NCBI GenBank assembly: GCA_039933315.1
Contig: JBDTOI010000007.1
Span: 1-56,752 of the forward strand
Direction of reading: 5' to 3'
Source: DASXRU01 sp039933315
GTDB lineage: Bacteria; Acidobacteriota; Blastocatellia; Pyrinomonadales; Pyrinomonadaceae
Length of the DNA stretch: 56,752 nucleotides
Positions within the stretch are counted from its first letter, which is position 1, and every line of letters starts with the position of its first letter. Below are positions 1 to 9,333 of the stretch, piece by piece. Position numbers and translations under genes: made by a program. The notes under the pieces were generated by a model, which saw only the letters and a list, made by a program, of their open reading frames with translations, was not told where the DNA came from and did no database searches.

Positions 1-1350
<1,350 letters not shown>

Positions 1351-1412
1351 AGTGGCACAGACTTCAGTCTGTGAATTAACGTTAGGGACCACAGACTGAA
1401 GTCTGTGCCACT
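1351..1412. repeat. Inverted-repeat element, CACAGACTGAAGTCTGTG family, complete copy
   Basis: Perfect 23-bp inverted repeat (1351-1373 and 1390-1412) around a 16-nt centre. Each arm contains the 18-mer CACAGACTGAAGTCTGTG or its complement, which is itself nearly palindromic. The element begins right after the TGA stop of the carboxylase and ends 2 nt before the next ATG, so it fills the whole intergenic gap. Other copies: 22136-22158, 24129-24150, 52086-52244. Confidence 0.9.
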
Positions 1413-1414
1413 CT

Positions 1415-2782
1415 ATGAAACAATCAATTCGTATAGCAGCGGGACAGGGATTCTGGGGCGACCTCCTGGAGGCCCCAGTGCGCCAGGTCGAAGGCGGGCC
1501 GATCGATTACCTCATGCTCGACTACCTCGCCGAAGTAACCATGTCGATCATGCAGAAGCAGCGATCTCGCGACCCTTCCGCAGGCTACGCAAAAGACTTT
1601 ATTCCCCTCATGAAAAGGATCCTGCCCGCCTGCGTCGAGCGTAACATTCGCGTTACGGCCAACGCCGGCGGCGTAAATGTCGAAGGGTGCGCCCATGCCG
1701 TTCGCGAAGTCGCCCGAGAACTGGGATTGGCGGGGAAATTGCGCATTGGTATCGTCACCGGCGATGACATCATGTCGCGTCTTGATGAAATGCTCGAGCG
1801 GGGAATCGAGCTGCGCAACATGGATACGGACGAGCCGCTTTCAACCGTGCACGATCGAATTCAAAGCGCCAACGTTTATCTGGGCGCTTGGCCAATGGTT
1901 GAAGCGTTGAATGGCGGCGCGCAGGTCGTAATCACCGGCCGGGCGACTGATACCGGACTGACGCTGGCGCCGTTGATGCACGAGTTTGGCTGGGCGCCGG
2001 ATGACTGGAACCGTCTGGCAGCGGGCACGATTGCGGGGCACCTGATTGAGTGCGGTGCACAGTGTTCTGGCGGCAACTGCCAGTATGAATGGCGCAGCAT
2101 TCCCAATCTCGCCGACGTAGGGTTTCCCATCGCGGAGGCCGCCCCCGACGGCACCTTTGTGATCACGAAACATGAACGCACCGGCGGGTGGGTAATAATC
2201 CCTTCCATCAAAGAACAACTGGTGTATGAGATGGGCGACCCGCGCGCGTACATCACGCCCGATTGCGTCGCTGACTTCACCACCGTGCAACTGGAATATG
2301 AGGGTCGGGATCGGGTTCGTGTGTTTGGCATTCAGGGACGCCCGGCCACCGAGACCCTTAAGGTTTCGATCAGCTATTCCGCCGGTTATAAAGCTGTGGG
2401 CACCCTGGTCTATTCGTGGCCCGATGCTTTCGATAAGGCCCAGGCCGCGGACAGGATACTGCGCACACGGCTGGACCGGCTCGGATTGAAGTTTGACCAG
2501 ATCCTGACGGAGTTTGTTGGTGCCAATGCCACGCATGGACCCCTTGCTGGCAAACCCTCGCCGGATTTACCCGAAGTGCAACTGCGTGTCGGTGTCCGCG
2601 GCGAGGATCGAAACGCAGTCGAGAGGTTTACCAAAGAGATTGCGCCCTTGGTTCTAACCGGACCTCCTGGCGTCACAGGATTTGCCGGCGGAAGGCCAAA
2701 AGTAGAGGAGATTGTTGCTTATTGGCCGGCGCTTATTCCCAAGTCCGAGATCACGCCAGTGGTGAATGTAATTGAGGCGTAA
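1415..2782 (+). CDS. atuA: Acyclic terpene utilization AtuA-type protein, N-terminal domain
   Basis: 455-residue protein of the AtuA family (DUF1446). The gene is found with geranyl-/citronellyl-CoA catabolism in pseudomonads and with acyl-CoA carboxylases elsewhere; its biochemical role is not settled. Family-like stretches are AAGQGFWGDLLEAP, the conserved LMLDYLAEVTMSI, the glycine-rich NAGGVNVEGCA, VITGRATDTGLTLAPL and AQCSGGNCQYEW. The C-terminal domain usually fused to AtuA is absent here and is encoded as a separate ORF at 2958. The ATG lies 2 nt after the repeat element, with no clear Shine-Dalgarno, so translation may depend on coupling to the upstream carboxylase. Cytoplasmic. Confidence 0.85.
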   Translation: MKQSIRIAAGQGFWGDLLEAPVRQVEGGPIDYLMLDYLAEVTMSIMQKQRSRDPSAGYAKDFIPLMKRILPACVERNIRVTANAGGVNVEGCAHAVREVARELGLAGKLRIGIVTGDDIMSRLDEMLERGIELRNMDTDEPLSTVHDRIQSANVYLGAWPMVEALNGGAQVVITGRATDTGLTLAPLMHEFGWAPDDWNRLAAGTIAGHLIECGAQCSGGNCQYEWRSIPNLADVGFPIAEAAPDGTFVITKHERTGGWVIIPSIKEQLVYEMGDPRAYITPDCVADFTTVQLEYEGRDRVRVFGIQGRPATETLKVSISYSAGYKAVGTLVYSWPDAFDKAQAADRILRTRLDRLGLKFDQILTEFVGANATHGPLAGKPSPDLPEVQLRVGVRGEDRNAVERFTKEIAPLVLTGPPGVTGFAGGRPKVEEIVAYWPALIPKSEITPVVNVIEA

Positions 2783-2957
2783 AAAATCATTTTCCATATA
2801 TCATTTTCCAGATGTCATATGTCATTGAACGCCAGGGTTAATGAGACAACCGCCTGTTGGCCTTTCGCGCCGTCTAACGCGGAGACCGTTAAATGAGAAA
2901 TGAGATCTGGAAAATGAGATCTGGAAAATCTGCTGCCTTCGAGCATGTGATCCCGGC
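2783..2957. repeat. Degenerate repeat-derived spacer inside the atuA pair
   Basis: A 175-bp gap with motifs found elsewhere in the window. It has TTTTCCATATATCATTTTCC near 2790 (also near 45095, and inverted near 42750) and a tandem pair of the 14-mer TGAGATCTGGAAAA at 2901-2928. No ORF or convincing promoter is seen. It separates two genes that are fused in many bacteria. Confidence 0.6.
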
Positions 2958-3299
2958 ATGAGAATTCAACTCGTCAAACTTGCCCACGCTCGCTCAGGCG
3001 ACAAGGGCGATACTGCCAATGTCGGTTTGATCGCCCTCCGAGACGAAATCTATCCCATCCTGGTGCGAGAAGTGACAGCCGCCCGCGTAAAGGAACACTT
3101 CAAAGGGATATGTAAAGGCGAAGTAGATCGCTTTGAGCTGCCGAATATTGGCGCGCTTAACTTCCTCCTGCATGAGAGTCTCGGTGGCGGCGGCACCCTT
3201 TCTTTAATGACTGATGCGCAGGGAAAGACTTTCTCTACGGCCCTTCTCAGGATGGAAATTGAGCTCTCCGATGACGAGGCCGGTAACCTGGAGCTGTGA
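2958..3299 (+). CDS. AtuA C-terminal (ferredoxin-fold-like) domain protein
   Basis: 113-residue stand-alone protein matching the C-terminal domain of AtuA. The opening with LAHARSGDKGDTANVGLIA is characteristic of that domain, and the later FELPNIGALNFLLHESLGGG and FSTALLRMEIEL also fit. It probably forms a complex with the atuA product, replacing the covalent fusion. Its stop overlaps the GTG start of the next gene (GTGA, 3296-3299), so the two are translationally coupled. Function is inferred from family and position only. Confidence 0.8.
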   Translation: MRIQLVKLAHARSGDKGDTANVGLIALRDEIYPILVREVTAARVKEHFKGICKGEVDRFELPNIGALNFLLHESLGGGGTLSLMTDAQGKTFSTALLRMEIELSDDEAGNLEL

Positions 3300-4225
3300 C
3301 CCCTAACGAGTCCGTCCAGACATCCATTGGCCACGGCTACGCTGAAGTTAATGGAATCCGACTGCACTATGCCGAAGCGGGCACTGGGACGGATCTCGTT
3401 ATTCTGCTGCATGGCTTTCCGGAGTACTGGTATTCGTGGCGCCACCAGCTAATGGCACTGGGGAAGAGTTTCCATGTTGTTGCGCCCGATATGCGGGGAT
3501 ACAACTTGAGCGACAAACCCCCGCAGGTCGAGGATTACCGGATCGAAGTGCTGGTGGACGATGTGGTCGGCTTGATCGACTACTTTGGCGCAAGCAAGGC
3601 CGCCGTCGTCGGCCACGATTGGGGTGCGGGCGTGGCCTGGGCAGTGGCGCAGAGGCATCCGGACCGTGTCTCTAAACTCGCTGTGTTACAAGTGCCCCCG
3701 GCGGCGGCATGGCGTGCGAACATTACGCTTGGGCAGTTGCTGCGGAGTTGGTACATGCTCTTCTTCCAGTTGCCGCGAATTCCCGAATGGGCTATTGGCA
3801 GAAATAGGTTTGCGGCGCTCGATAAAACATTCAAAGAGACAGTGGCGCGAAAGGGAAGCTTCACGGACGAGGACATCGCGCGGTACAAGGAGGCTTTAGG
3901 GCAGCCCGGTGCACTGAGCGGAGCGATTAACTACTACCGGGCAAATGTGCGGCAACTGATTTCATCGCGACCATCAAGCGGATCCAGGGAACCCGATAGC
4001 GCACTCCAGGGCGAATCATTGTCGCGAGCCCACGGACGCGTTCGCGTTCCGACATTGTTTATCTACGGCGAGCAGGACTTTGCCATTCTTCCGGCCACAG
4101 TGCGAAACGTCGAGAAGTATATCGATGCTCCTTATCGCGAGGTGCGCATAGCCGCTAGCGGCCACTGGGTGCAGAATGAGGCAGCCGAAGAGGTAAACGC
4201 AGCGCTCATCGAGTTTTTGCGCTAA
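3296..4225 (+). CDS. Alpha/beta hydrolase, epoxide hydrolase-like
   Basis: 309-residue alpha/beta-hydrolase. The oxyanion motif HGFPEYWYSW, a nucleophile elbow GHDWGAG whose nucleophile is Asp rather than Ser, the acid region YGEQDF and the late catalytic His in SGHWVQNE together match soluble epoxide hydrolases and haloalkane dehalogenases. A hydrolytic step via an alkyl-enzyme ester is expected. The HGFPEYW form favours epoxide hydrolase. GTG start at 3296 inside the stop of the previous gene. No signal peptide. Residues 220-238 form a Ser/Arg-rich insert near the lid. Context suggests a role in branched or terpenoid acyl catabolism, which is inference. Confidence 0.85.
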   Translation: MTPNESVQTSIGHGYAEVNGIRLHYAEAGTGTDLVILLHGFPEYWYSWRHQLMALGKSFHVVAPDMRGYNLSDKPPQVEDYRIEVLVDDVVGLIDYFGASKAAVVGHDWGAGVAWAVAQRHPDRVSKLAVLQVPPAAAWRANITLGQLLRSWYMLFFQLPRIPEWAIGRNRFAALDKTFKETVARKGSFTDEDIARYKEALGQPGALSGAINYYRANVRQLISSRPSSGSREPDSALQGESLSRAHGRVRVPTLFIYGEQDFAILPATVRNVEKYIDAPYREVRIAASGHWVQNEAAEEVNAALIEFLR

Positions 4226-4228
4226 CTA

Positions 4229-4354
4229 TTTGGAGTGCGGCGACCTGTCGCCGCTTTGGTCTGCGGCGCTTGCTGCCGTCCCCTCCTGAAGCAATACATC
4301 AGCTCCAGCAAGTTGCAGGAGCGGCCAAGCGGCGACAGGTCGCCGCACTCCAAA
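4229..4354. repeat. Inverted-repeat element with 28-bp arms
   Basis: Perfect 28-bp inverted repeat, arms 4229-4256 and 4327-4354, around a 70-nt centre. Each arm carries its own short palindrome, GCGGCGACCTGTCGCCGC. It lies between a stop codon (4225) and the next ATG (4358), so it occupies the whole intergenic space. An open frame through it (from 4235) is an artefact of the repeat. Confidence 0.9.
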
Positions 4355-4357
4355 CAC

Positions 4358-5128
4358 ATGACTGCAACAAACGACACGCTTCTTTACCAGGTTGACGGCG
4401 CGATTGCGCGCATCACCCTGAATCGTCCGGAGAAAAGAAACGCGCTGAATGAGGCCCTTATTGCAGGGCTGAAGGAGTCTTTGTCGCGAGCCAATCAAGA
4501 TGAGGCAGTGCGGGCGGTGTTGATTTCCGGGGCAGGGAATGACTTCTGTTCCGGCGCCGACCTGGCGGCACTTCAGAAGGTTGCGGCAGCTTCCGTTGAA
4601 GAAAACCTGGCAGACGCAAATTCGTTGATGGAGTTGTTCCTGCTAATCCGGCAGGTTCAGGTACCGGTGATTGCCGCAGTGCACGGCAGGGCCCTGGCCG
4701 GGGGGTGCGGGCTGGCGACGGCCTGCGACCTCGTGCTGGCAGCACAATCGGCTCGCTTCGGCTATCCGGAAGTGAAGATCGGGTTTGTGCCGGCAATGGT
4801 CATGGCGATTTTGCGACGAAATGTTTCGGAGAAAAGGGCATTTGAGCTGGTAACGCTCGGTGCAGAAATTTCAGCGGAAGAAGGCGAACGAATTGGGATT
4901 GTTAATAAGGTCTTCGCCGATGATATTTTCGCAGCTGAAGTGCAGAACTACGCGCGCCGCTTCGAGAAGGTAAGCCGTTCGGCGGTTAGCCTCTCCAAGA
5001 ATCTGCTCTATCAGATCGACGGGCTAAGTTTTCTCGACGCCCTGCAAACCGGAGTGGACGTTAACGTTGTGGCGCGGATGACTGACGATTGCAAGAAGGG
5101 CGTCGACAGTTTTCTGAAAAAGGCATAG
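4358..5128 (+). CDS. Enoyl-CoA hydratase/isomerase (crotonase) family protein
   Basis: 256-residue crotonase, normal length when started at the ATG just after the repeat (MTATNDTLLYQ). The CoA/oxyanion motif SGADLAAL and the second oxyanion segment HGRALAGGCGLATACD are clear. At the position of the first catalytic Glu of rat crotonase (Glu144) this protein has Gly (GGCGLATACD), while the second Glu (Glu164) is kept in YPEVKIGF. Single-Glu crotonases include methylglutaconyl-CoA hydratases and isomerases, which would suit the upstream carboxylase. Substrate unproven. Cytoplasmic. Confidence 0.88.
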   Translation: MTATNDTLLYQVDGAIARITLNRPEKRNALNEALIAGLKESLSRANQDEAVRAVLISGAGNDFCSGADLAALQKVAAASVEENLADANSLMELFLLIRQVQVPVIAAVHGRALAGGCGLATACDLVLAAQSARFGYPEVKIGFVPAMVMAILRRNVSEKRAFELVTLGAEISAEEGERIGIVNKVFADDIFAAEVQNYARRFEKVSRSAVSLSKNLLYQIDGLSFLDALQTGVDVNVVARMTDDCKKGVDSFLKKA

Positions 5129-5147
5129 AAGTCTCGCACCCAGGCAT

Positions 5148-5765
5148 TTAAGGTTTGGCCTCTCGAGATTCCGCTAACTCACAGGCAAATTCGAGCGCAT
5201 ACTCGAGCACAGGATCCGCAATCCGCGTAACCAGTCCCAGTCTAAGAGCTTCCTGACTGCTAATACTCTTGGCGGTGATGAATAATTCAACAGCCGGTGC
5301 CACGCCAATCAGACGCGGTAATCGCTGAGTCCCGCCCCACCCAGTGACAATTCCCAGGGTCGCACCGGGATGCCTGAAGAGCGCACCGGCCGAAGCAAAG
5401 CGCAGGTCGCACGCAAGCGCGAAGTCCAGGCCTCCCCCGACGCAATGCCCATTTATCGCGGCAATCGTTAGCGGCTTCGCCTCCACAATGCTCTGAAAGA
5501 CCTGCTGGCCGCGGAGCGCAAATTCGTTTGCGGCGGACGGCGTAAGCTGGCGCAACTCATTGATGTTAGCTCCGGACGCGAATACCGCGGCACTACCTGT
5601 AAAGATGATCACGGCCATCTCGGGACGGCAGCTGAGCTCTTTAATCGTACGGTCGAGCGTGTCCAGAACTTCGCCGCTTAAGGCGTTCTTCTGTTTTGGA
5701 TTGTTGAGCCGGATTACTGAGACAGCGCCACGAGTCTCTGCAACTATCGTAGGTTCAGATGTCAT
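5148..5765 (-). CDS. Short enoyl-CoA hydratase-like protein with altered active site
   Basis: 205 residues, about 50 short of a normal crotonase; it ends soon after the central core, so the C-terminal helices used for trimer packing or the active-site lid are missing. SGANINEL and NGHCVGGGLDFALACD identify the fold. The first catalytic Glu is Asp (GGGLDFAL) and the second is Gly (HPGATLGI instead of PE-LG). It may have another acyl-CoA activity or be a degenerating or regulatory paralogue. Last gene of a - strand operon, 9 nt after the B12-binding subunit. Faces the preceding crotonase convergently. Confidence 0.8.
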   Translation of the reverse strand: MTSEPTIVAETRGAVSVIRLNNPKQKNALSGEVLDTLDRTIKELSCRPEMAVIIFTGSAAVFASGANINELRQLTPSAANEFALRGQQVFQSIVEAKPLTIAAINGHCVGGGLDFALACDLRFASAGALFRHPGATLGIVTGWGGTQRLPRLIGVAPAVELFITAKSISSQEALRLGLVTRIADPVLEYALEFACELAESREAKP

Positions 5766-5774
5766 TGAGCGGGA

Positions 5775-6179
5775 TCAATTGCGCTGGGGAGCATTCTCGC
5801 GAAGGAACTTCACGATATCCTGGGTTGAAGTGCCGGGAAGAAAGATCGCCGAGACACCTTGTTCTTTGAGTTTGGGGATGTCGTCCTGGGGGACAATACC
5901 GCCGACCACGACGAGGCAATCGTTCATGCCCTGCTCGCGAAGGAGGGAGACGATCCTGGGGCATAGAGTGTTGTGGGCACCGCTGAGAATCGATATGCCC
6001 ACGGCATCGACATCTTCCTGCAACGCTGCAGCCGCGATCATCTCTGGAGTTTGCCGCAGGCCGGTGTAGATGACTTCCATGCCCGCATCTCGTAATGCTC
6101 GCGCGATTACCTTGGCGCCCCGGTCATGTCCATCGAGACCGGGCTTGGCCACTAGCACACGTATTTTTCTCTCGTTCAT
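5775..6179 (-). CDS. Cobalamin-binding subunit of acyl-CoA mutase
   Basis: 134-residue stand-alone B12-binding domain. The base-off/His-on motif DGHDRG (DxHxxG) lies in KPGLDGHDRGAK near residue 15, followed by TGLRQTPE, SILSGAH and the late VVGGIVP loop that cradles the nucleotide tail. It partners the large subunit encoded at 6979-8658 to make an adenosylcobalamin-dependent carbon-skeleton mutase. The two-subunit split is typical of isobutyryl-CoA and archaeal/Bacillus-type mutases. Its ATG overlaps the stop of the preceding gene (4-nt ATGA), so translation is coupled. Confidence 0.93.
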   Translation of the reverse strand: MNERKIRVLVAKPGLDGHDRGAKVIARALRDAGMEVIYTGLRQTPEMIAAAALQEDVDAVGISILSGAHNTLCPRIVSLLREQGMNDCLVVVGGIVPQDDIPKLKEQGVSAIFLPGTSTQDIVKFLRENAPQRN

Positions 6180-6934
6180 ATTCCAGACCCGTGTTTGAAT
6201 CGTCCGAGCAAGCCATCACTTTTGAGGTACTCGCTTAGTTTAGCGTAGCTGACGAAGTATCGCCCTACGGGTTGTAACGCCTTGATTACATGGGGAAAGC
6301 CGGCATCGTACAAGAAGGTAACTCCTTTGGGACCGACGGAAAAGTCATCAAGGTTTGACACTTCAAACTTGAGCGAATCATGGGCGTCGCCTGCGTCCTC
6401 ACCATTCTCCTTCACGATTTGTTTGATCTCGCTCTGGAGTTGGCGGTCGATCATTGCAGCCAGCGAGGCCAGCTTGCCGGGTTCAAACACATCGGTCGCC
6501 TTCATGACGCTGCCGTCCTTCAGATTGAAGAGAAAGTGCTTGCTTTGGTCGTCGGGATAGGCGCCTGAGCCGCTTTGCTCAAAGGTGAGGTCCAGCATGT
6601 AGTTCCTATTGTAATTCACGCTGTAGGTGAACTCGCTCAACCATGTGTCGCTGCGATATTCGTCCAACGAAGAGTCAAATATGTTTTTGAAATCAATTGC
6701 TGTACGCACACGACGCAGGACGACGGGGTTGCGCAGTCCGCTGACAACGGGATAGACCACGATTGCCGTCTTTTTATGGGGGAACTCTTTGGCCAGCGAA
6801 CGAGGCCGCACCAGGACGATTCTGCGGCGCTGTATGATTACGCGATCGTCGGTAGGTTTACTAACGGAGCGGGCCGGCTGTGCGGCAGAAGGACTAAAAG
6901 TGAGCGACAAGAAAACCAGAATCAGAGGGTGCAT
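6176..6934 (-). CDS. Secreted protein with a DUF3298/DUF4163-like fold
   Basis: 252-residue protein with a hydrophobic N-terminus (LILVFLSLTFSPSAAQ) that looks like a signal peptide. The remainder, with YPVVSGL, repeated Tyr-rich beta segments and a C-terminal VGPKGVTFLYDAGFPHVIKAL, resembles the extracellular DUF3298/RsiV-like domain of PdaC and anti-sigma proteins. The call is tentative. Unusually, it sits between the two subunits of a cytoplasmic mutase and overlaps the B12-subunit start by 4 nt. No catalytic residues can be assigned. Confidence 0.65.
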   Translation of the reverse strand: MHPLILVFLSLTFSPSAAQPARSVSKPTDDRVIIQRRRIVLVRPRSLAKEFPHKKTAIVVYPVVSGLRNPVVLRRVRTAIDFKNIFDSSLDEYRSDTWLSEFTYSVNYNRNYMLDLTFEQSGSGAYPDDQSKHFLFNLKDGSVMKATDVFEPGKLASLAAMIDRQLQSEIKQIVKENGEDAGDAHDSLKFEVSNLDDFSVGPKGVTFLYDAGFPHVIKALQPVGRYFVSYAKLSEYLKSDGLLGRFKHGSGI

Positions 6935-6978
6935 GGGTTTTGTGAGGGGTCGCAGCTCCTTCGCTCTGCGAATCGTAG

Positions 6979-8658
6979 CTAGAAAGCCGGCTCTTCATAG
7001 ATGCCATACACGTCTCGCAGTGCGGAACAAATCTCACCCAGAGTCGCATAAGCGCGTACGGCGGCTATGGTCGCGGGCATCGTGTTCTCTCCGGCTTGAG
7101 CCGCCAGTTTGAGCTTCTCGAGCGTATTGTGCACTTCGCCGCTATCGCGTTGGTGACGGGTTCGCTCCAGACGCTCGACCTGCCGCTCACGCACAGACTC
7201 GTTGATTACCAGCGTGGGAACTTCCATGCCTTCTTCGTCCATCTGAAATCGGTTCACACCCACGATGGTTTGATCACCACGCTCGAGGGCCTTCTGGTAT
7301 TGATACGCAGATTCCTGAATTTCGCGCTGGGGGAAGCCCTTTTCCACCGCCTCAACCATGCCTCCCATGGCATCGATTCGCTGAAAGTAATCGTAGGCTC
7401 CCGCTTCCATCTCGTTGGTCAGCGTTTCCAGGAAATATGAACCGCCCAAAGGATCGATTGTATTCGCCACCCCGGTCTCTTCAGCGATGATCTGTTGCGT
7501 GCGAAGAGCAATCAGCGCGGCTCGATCGGTCGGCAGGGAAAGCGCCTCGTCGTATGCATCAGTGTGCAGACTGTTGGTGCCGCCTAAGACTCCGGCGAGG
7601 GCCTGTATGGCCACCCGCACAATATTGTTCAGAGGCTGCTGGACTGTAAGTGAAACACCGGCGGTTTGAGTATGAAAGCGGAGCTGCAGCGTCCGTTCGT
7701 TCTGTGCGTGAAAGCGGTCGCGCATAACGCGGGACCAAATACGGCGCGCCGCACGGTATTTGGCGATTTCTTCGAAGAAATCATTGTGGGCATTAAAGAA
7801 GAATGAAATACGCGGAACAAACTGCTCAATGTCGAGCCCGGCTCGAATCCCCCACTCGACGTATTCAATTCCATCGCGAAGGGTAAAGGCCAGCTCCTGC
7901 AAGGCGGTCGCTCCGGCCTCGCGTATGTGGTAGCCGCTTACGGAAATCGGATTGTAACGAGGCACATGATTGGTGCAGAACTCGAAAGTGTCCGTCACCA
8001 GTTTCATGGCGGGCCGGATCGGATAAATCCATTCCTTTTGCGCTATGTACTCCTTGAGAATGTCGTTCTGCAGCGTTCCGGAAATCTTCTGCCAATCGGC
8101 GCCCTGCTTCTCAGCCACCACCAGGTACATCGCCAGGAAAACAGAGGCGGGGGCATTGATGGTCTGCGAAACCGTTACACCCTCCAGCGGAATGCCATCG
8201 AATAAGACTTCCATGTCCGCCAGTGAGGAAACAGCCACACCGCATTTCCCAACCTCGCCTTCAGAAAGCGGAGAATCGGCGTCGTAACCCATCAGGGCGG
8301 GCAAGTCGTAGGCGACCGAAAGTCCCGTCTGACCTTCATTCAAAAGGTATTTGAATCGCGCATTGGTCTCTTCGGGAGTACCGAAGCCGGCAAACTGGCG
8401 CATCGTCCAGAGCTTGCCGCGATAACCGGTGGGATGTATCCCGCGCGTGTAAGGGAATTCGCCGGGAAAAGAAATATCTCGCTCGAAATCTAAATTGGTG
8501 AGTTCCGCCGGGGTGTAGAGTGGTTTGACTTCTTCGAGGGATACTGTTTCGAAACGCTTTTTCCTTTCACCGCGGTTGCGTAAAGCTTTGGCAAGCGTTT
8601 CCTGTCTCCAGCGGTCCAACGCCCTTTGCTCTGGAGACGTGACTTCGGTTGGTGGCAT
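6979..8658 (-). CDS. Acyl-CoA mutase large subunit (methylmalonyl-/isobutyryl-CoA mutase family)
   Basis: 559 residues from the ATG at 8658; an upstream frame extension to 8703 is unlikely. TIM-barrel substrate-binding subunit without a C-terminal B12 domain. Motifs: HPTGYRGKLWTMRQFAGFGT, GQTGLSVAYDLPALMGYD, SGYHIREAGATALQELAF, GGTNSLHTDAYDEAL, IDPLGGSYFLE. Methylmalonyl-CoA mutases have Tyr in RQYAGF and Arg in EYIARGTY; here they are Phe (RQFAGF) and Gln (EYIAQKEW), the pair diagnostic of isobutyryl-CoA mutase. I therefore favour butyryl/isobutyryl-CoA or a related branched substrate. First gene of the - strand operon behind the promoter at 8732-8760. Confidence 0.92.
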   Translation of the reverse strand: MPPTEVTSPEQRALDRWRQETLAKALRNRGERKKRFETVSLEEVKPLYTPAELTNLDFERDISFPGEFPYTRGIHPTGYRGKLWTMRQFAGFGTPEETNARFKYLLNEGQTGLSVAYDLPALMGYDADSPLSEGEVGKCGVAVSSLADMEVLFDGIPLEGVTVSQTINAPASVFLAMYLVVAEKQGADWQKISGTLQNDILKEYIAQKEWIYPIRPAMKLVTDTFEFCTNHVPRYNPISVSGYHIREAGATALQELAFTLRDGIEYVEWGIRAGLDIEQFVPRISFFFNAHNDFFEEIAKYRAARRIWSRVMRDRFHAQNERTLQLRFHTQTAGVSLTVQQPLNNIVRVAIQALAGVLGGTNSLHTDAYDEALSLPTDRAALIALRTQQIIAEETGVANTIDPLGGSYFLETLTNEMEAGAYDYFQRIDAMGGMVEAVEKGFPQREIQESAYQYQKALERGDQTIVGVNRFQMDEEGMEVPTLVINESVRERQVERLERTRHQRDSGEVHNTLEKLKLAAQAGENTMPATIAAVRAYATLGEICSALRDVYGIYEEPAF

Positions 8659-8731
8659 AAGAATCCGCTGGTTAGTACCACATGCGACCCGACCCCAAAG
8701 CAATTAGCCGCATTGTTTAAGTAGAAATGCG

Positions 8732-8760
8732 ATATTAGTTGACGCCTATAAGAGTGTCAA
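8732..8760 (-). promoter_or_regulatory. Sigma70-type promoter for the mutase operon
   Basis: On the - strand, a consensus -35 TTGACA (8760-8755) lies 17 nt from TAATAT (8737-8732), which matches the -10 at four of six positions. The predicted transcript starts near 8725, about 67 nt before the mutase ATG. Confidence 0.8.
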
Positions 8761-8916
8761 CCGTGTCTAGATTACCTGAAGAGGGGAGCGCGGCTGCGAT
8801 GTTACTCGCCGCCGCGCGAAAGTCGAAGGGCTTGGTATGCGTGGAGCCAGGCGGAAGTTCGGGTAGGCTGCTAGCGGAAAAATGATAGCAATCCCCGTTC
8901 AAGGAAAAAGTATTTG
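8761..8916. other. Non-coding stretch after the ftsL-like gene
   Basis: 156 bp with no credible ORF. It holds a G+C-rich potential stem, GCGCGGC near 8788 pairing with GCCGCGC near 8810, and further short complementary segments to about 8875. It lies 3' of the ftsL-like gene and 5' of the mutase promoter on the same strand. It could end the upstream transcript or encode a small RNA. No known RNA family was recognised. Confidence 0.3.
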
Positions 8917-9333
8917 TTATTCAATGGGAACCACGATCTCATTTGGATGAATCATGTTAAGCCTCGAGCGTGCGGCCGACTCAATAGTGCGCGGGTCGTC
9001 CCGCAGGCGCCGAATCTCCAGCCCGAGGCTGGCATTGGTCCTTTGCAGGTTTTTAATCTCGCCGCTGATTCTTTGGTACTGCTCAGCGGACGTACTCAGC
9101 TCTGAGCGGCTGCGCACATTAACGGTCACGCAGAAAGCCAGTGTGGCCATAAAAATCATGCCAAAGAAAACCCATGCCGGTATCACCCCACCGCGCCGGC
9201 GAACTTCGGCCCGCGACCCGATTAATTCGCGCGAGAGATCGCGAACAGGGGCAAACGAGGGGAGTGGGCGCGCCGCTACGCGTTGCGCATGAAGACGACT
9301 GTCAACCCAGTAAGTATTTGCGGCCTTGCTCAA
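8917..9333 (-). CDS. FtsL/FtsB-like cell-division protein
   Basis: 138-residue bitopic protein: a basic cytoplasmic N-terminus, one membrane helix at about residues 51-71 (PAWVFFGMIFMATLAFCVTV), then a periplasmic coiled coil (residues about 75-110) and the end segment RTIESAARSRLNMIHPNEIV. This layout and the short C-terminal motif are those of FtsL/DivIC (septum formation initiator) proteins, which bridge FtsQ and FtsW-FtsI. The TTG start at 9333 is supported by GGAGG six nt upstream, and the gene overlaps the 3' end of the phosphohexomutase by 32 nt, so translation is probably coupled. The usual mraW/ftsI partners are not here. Confidence 0.7.
   Translation of the reverse strand: MSKAANTYWVDSRLHAQRVAARPLPSFAPVRDLSRELIGSRAEVRRRGGVIPAWVFFGMIFMATLAFCVTVNVRSRSELSTSAEQYQRISGEIKNLQRTNASLGLEIRRLRDDPRTIESAARSRLNMIHPNEIVVPIE

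Noticed and set aside
1841..2536. 231-codon open frame antisense to atuA
   Set aside because: No family features, low-complexity shadow of a strong coding frame on the other strand.
4235..4357. In-frame extension of the crotonase gene through the repeat
   Set aside because: The extra 41 codons are inverted-repeat DNA; starting at 4358 gives the normal family N-terminus and length.
8761..8916. Cobalamin riboswitch or SRP RNA near the B12 mutase operon
   Set aside because: No B12-box or SRP domain IV sequence could be found on either strand.
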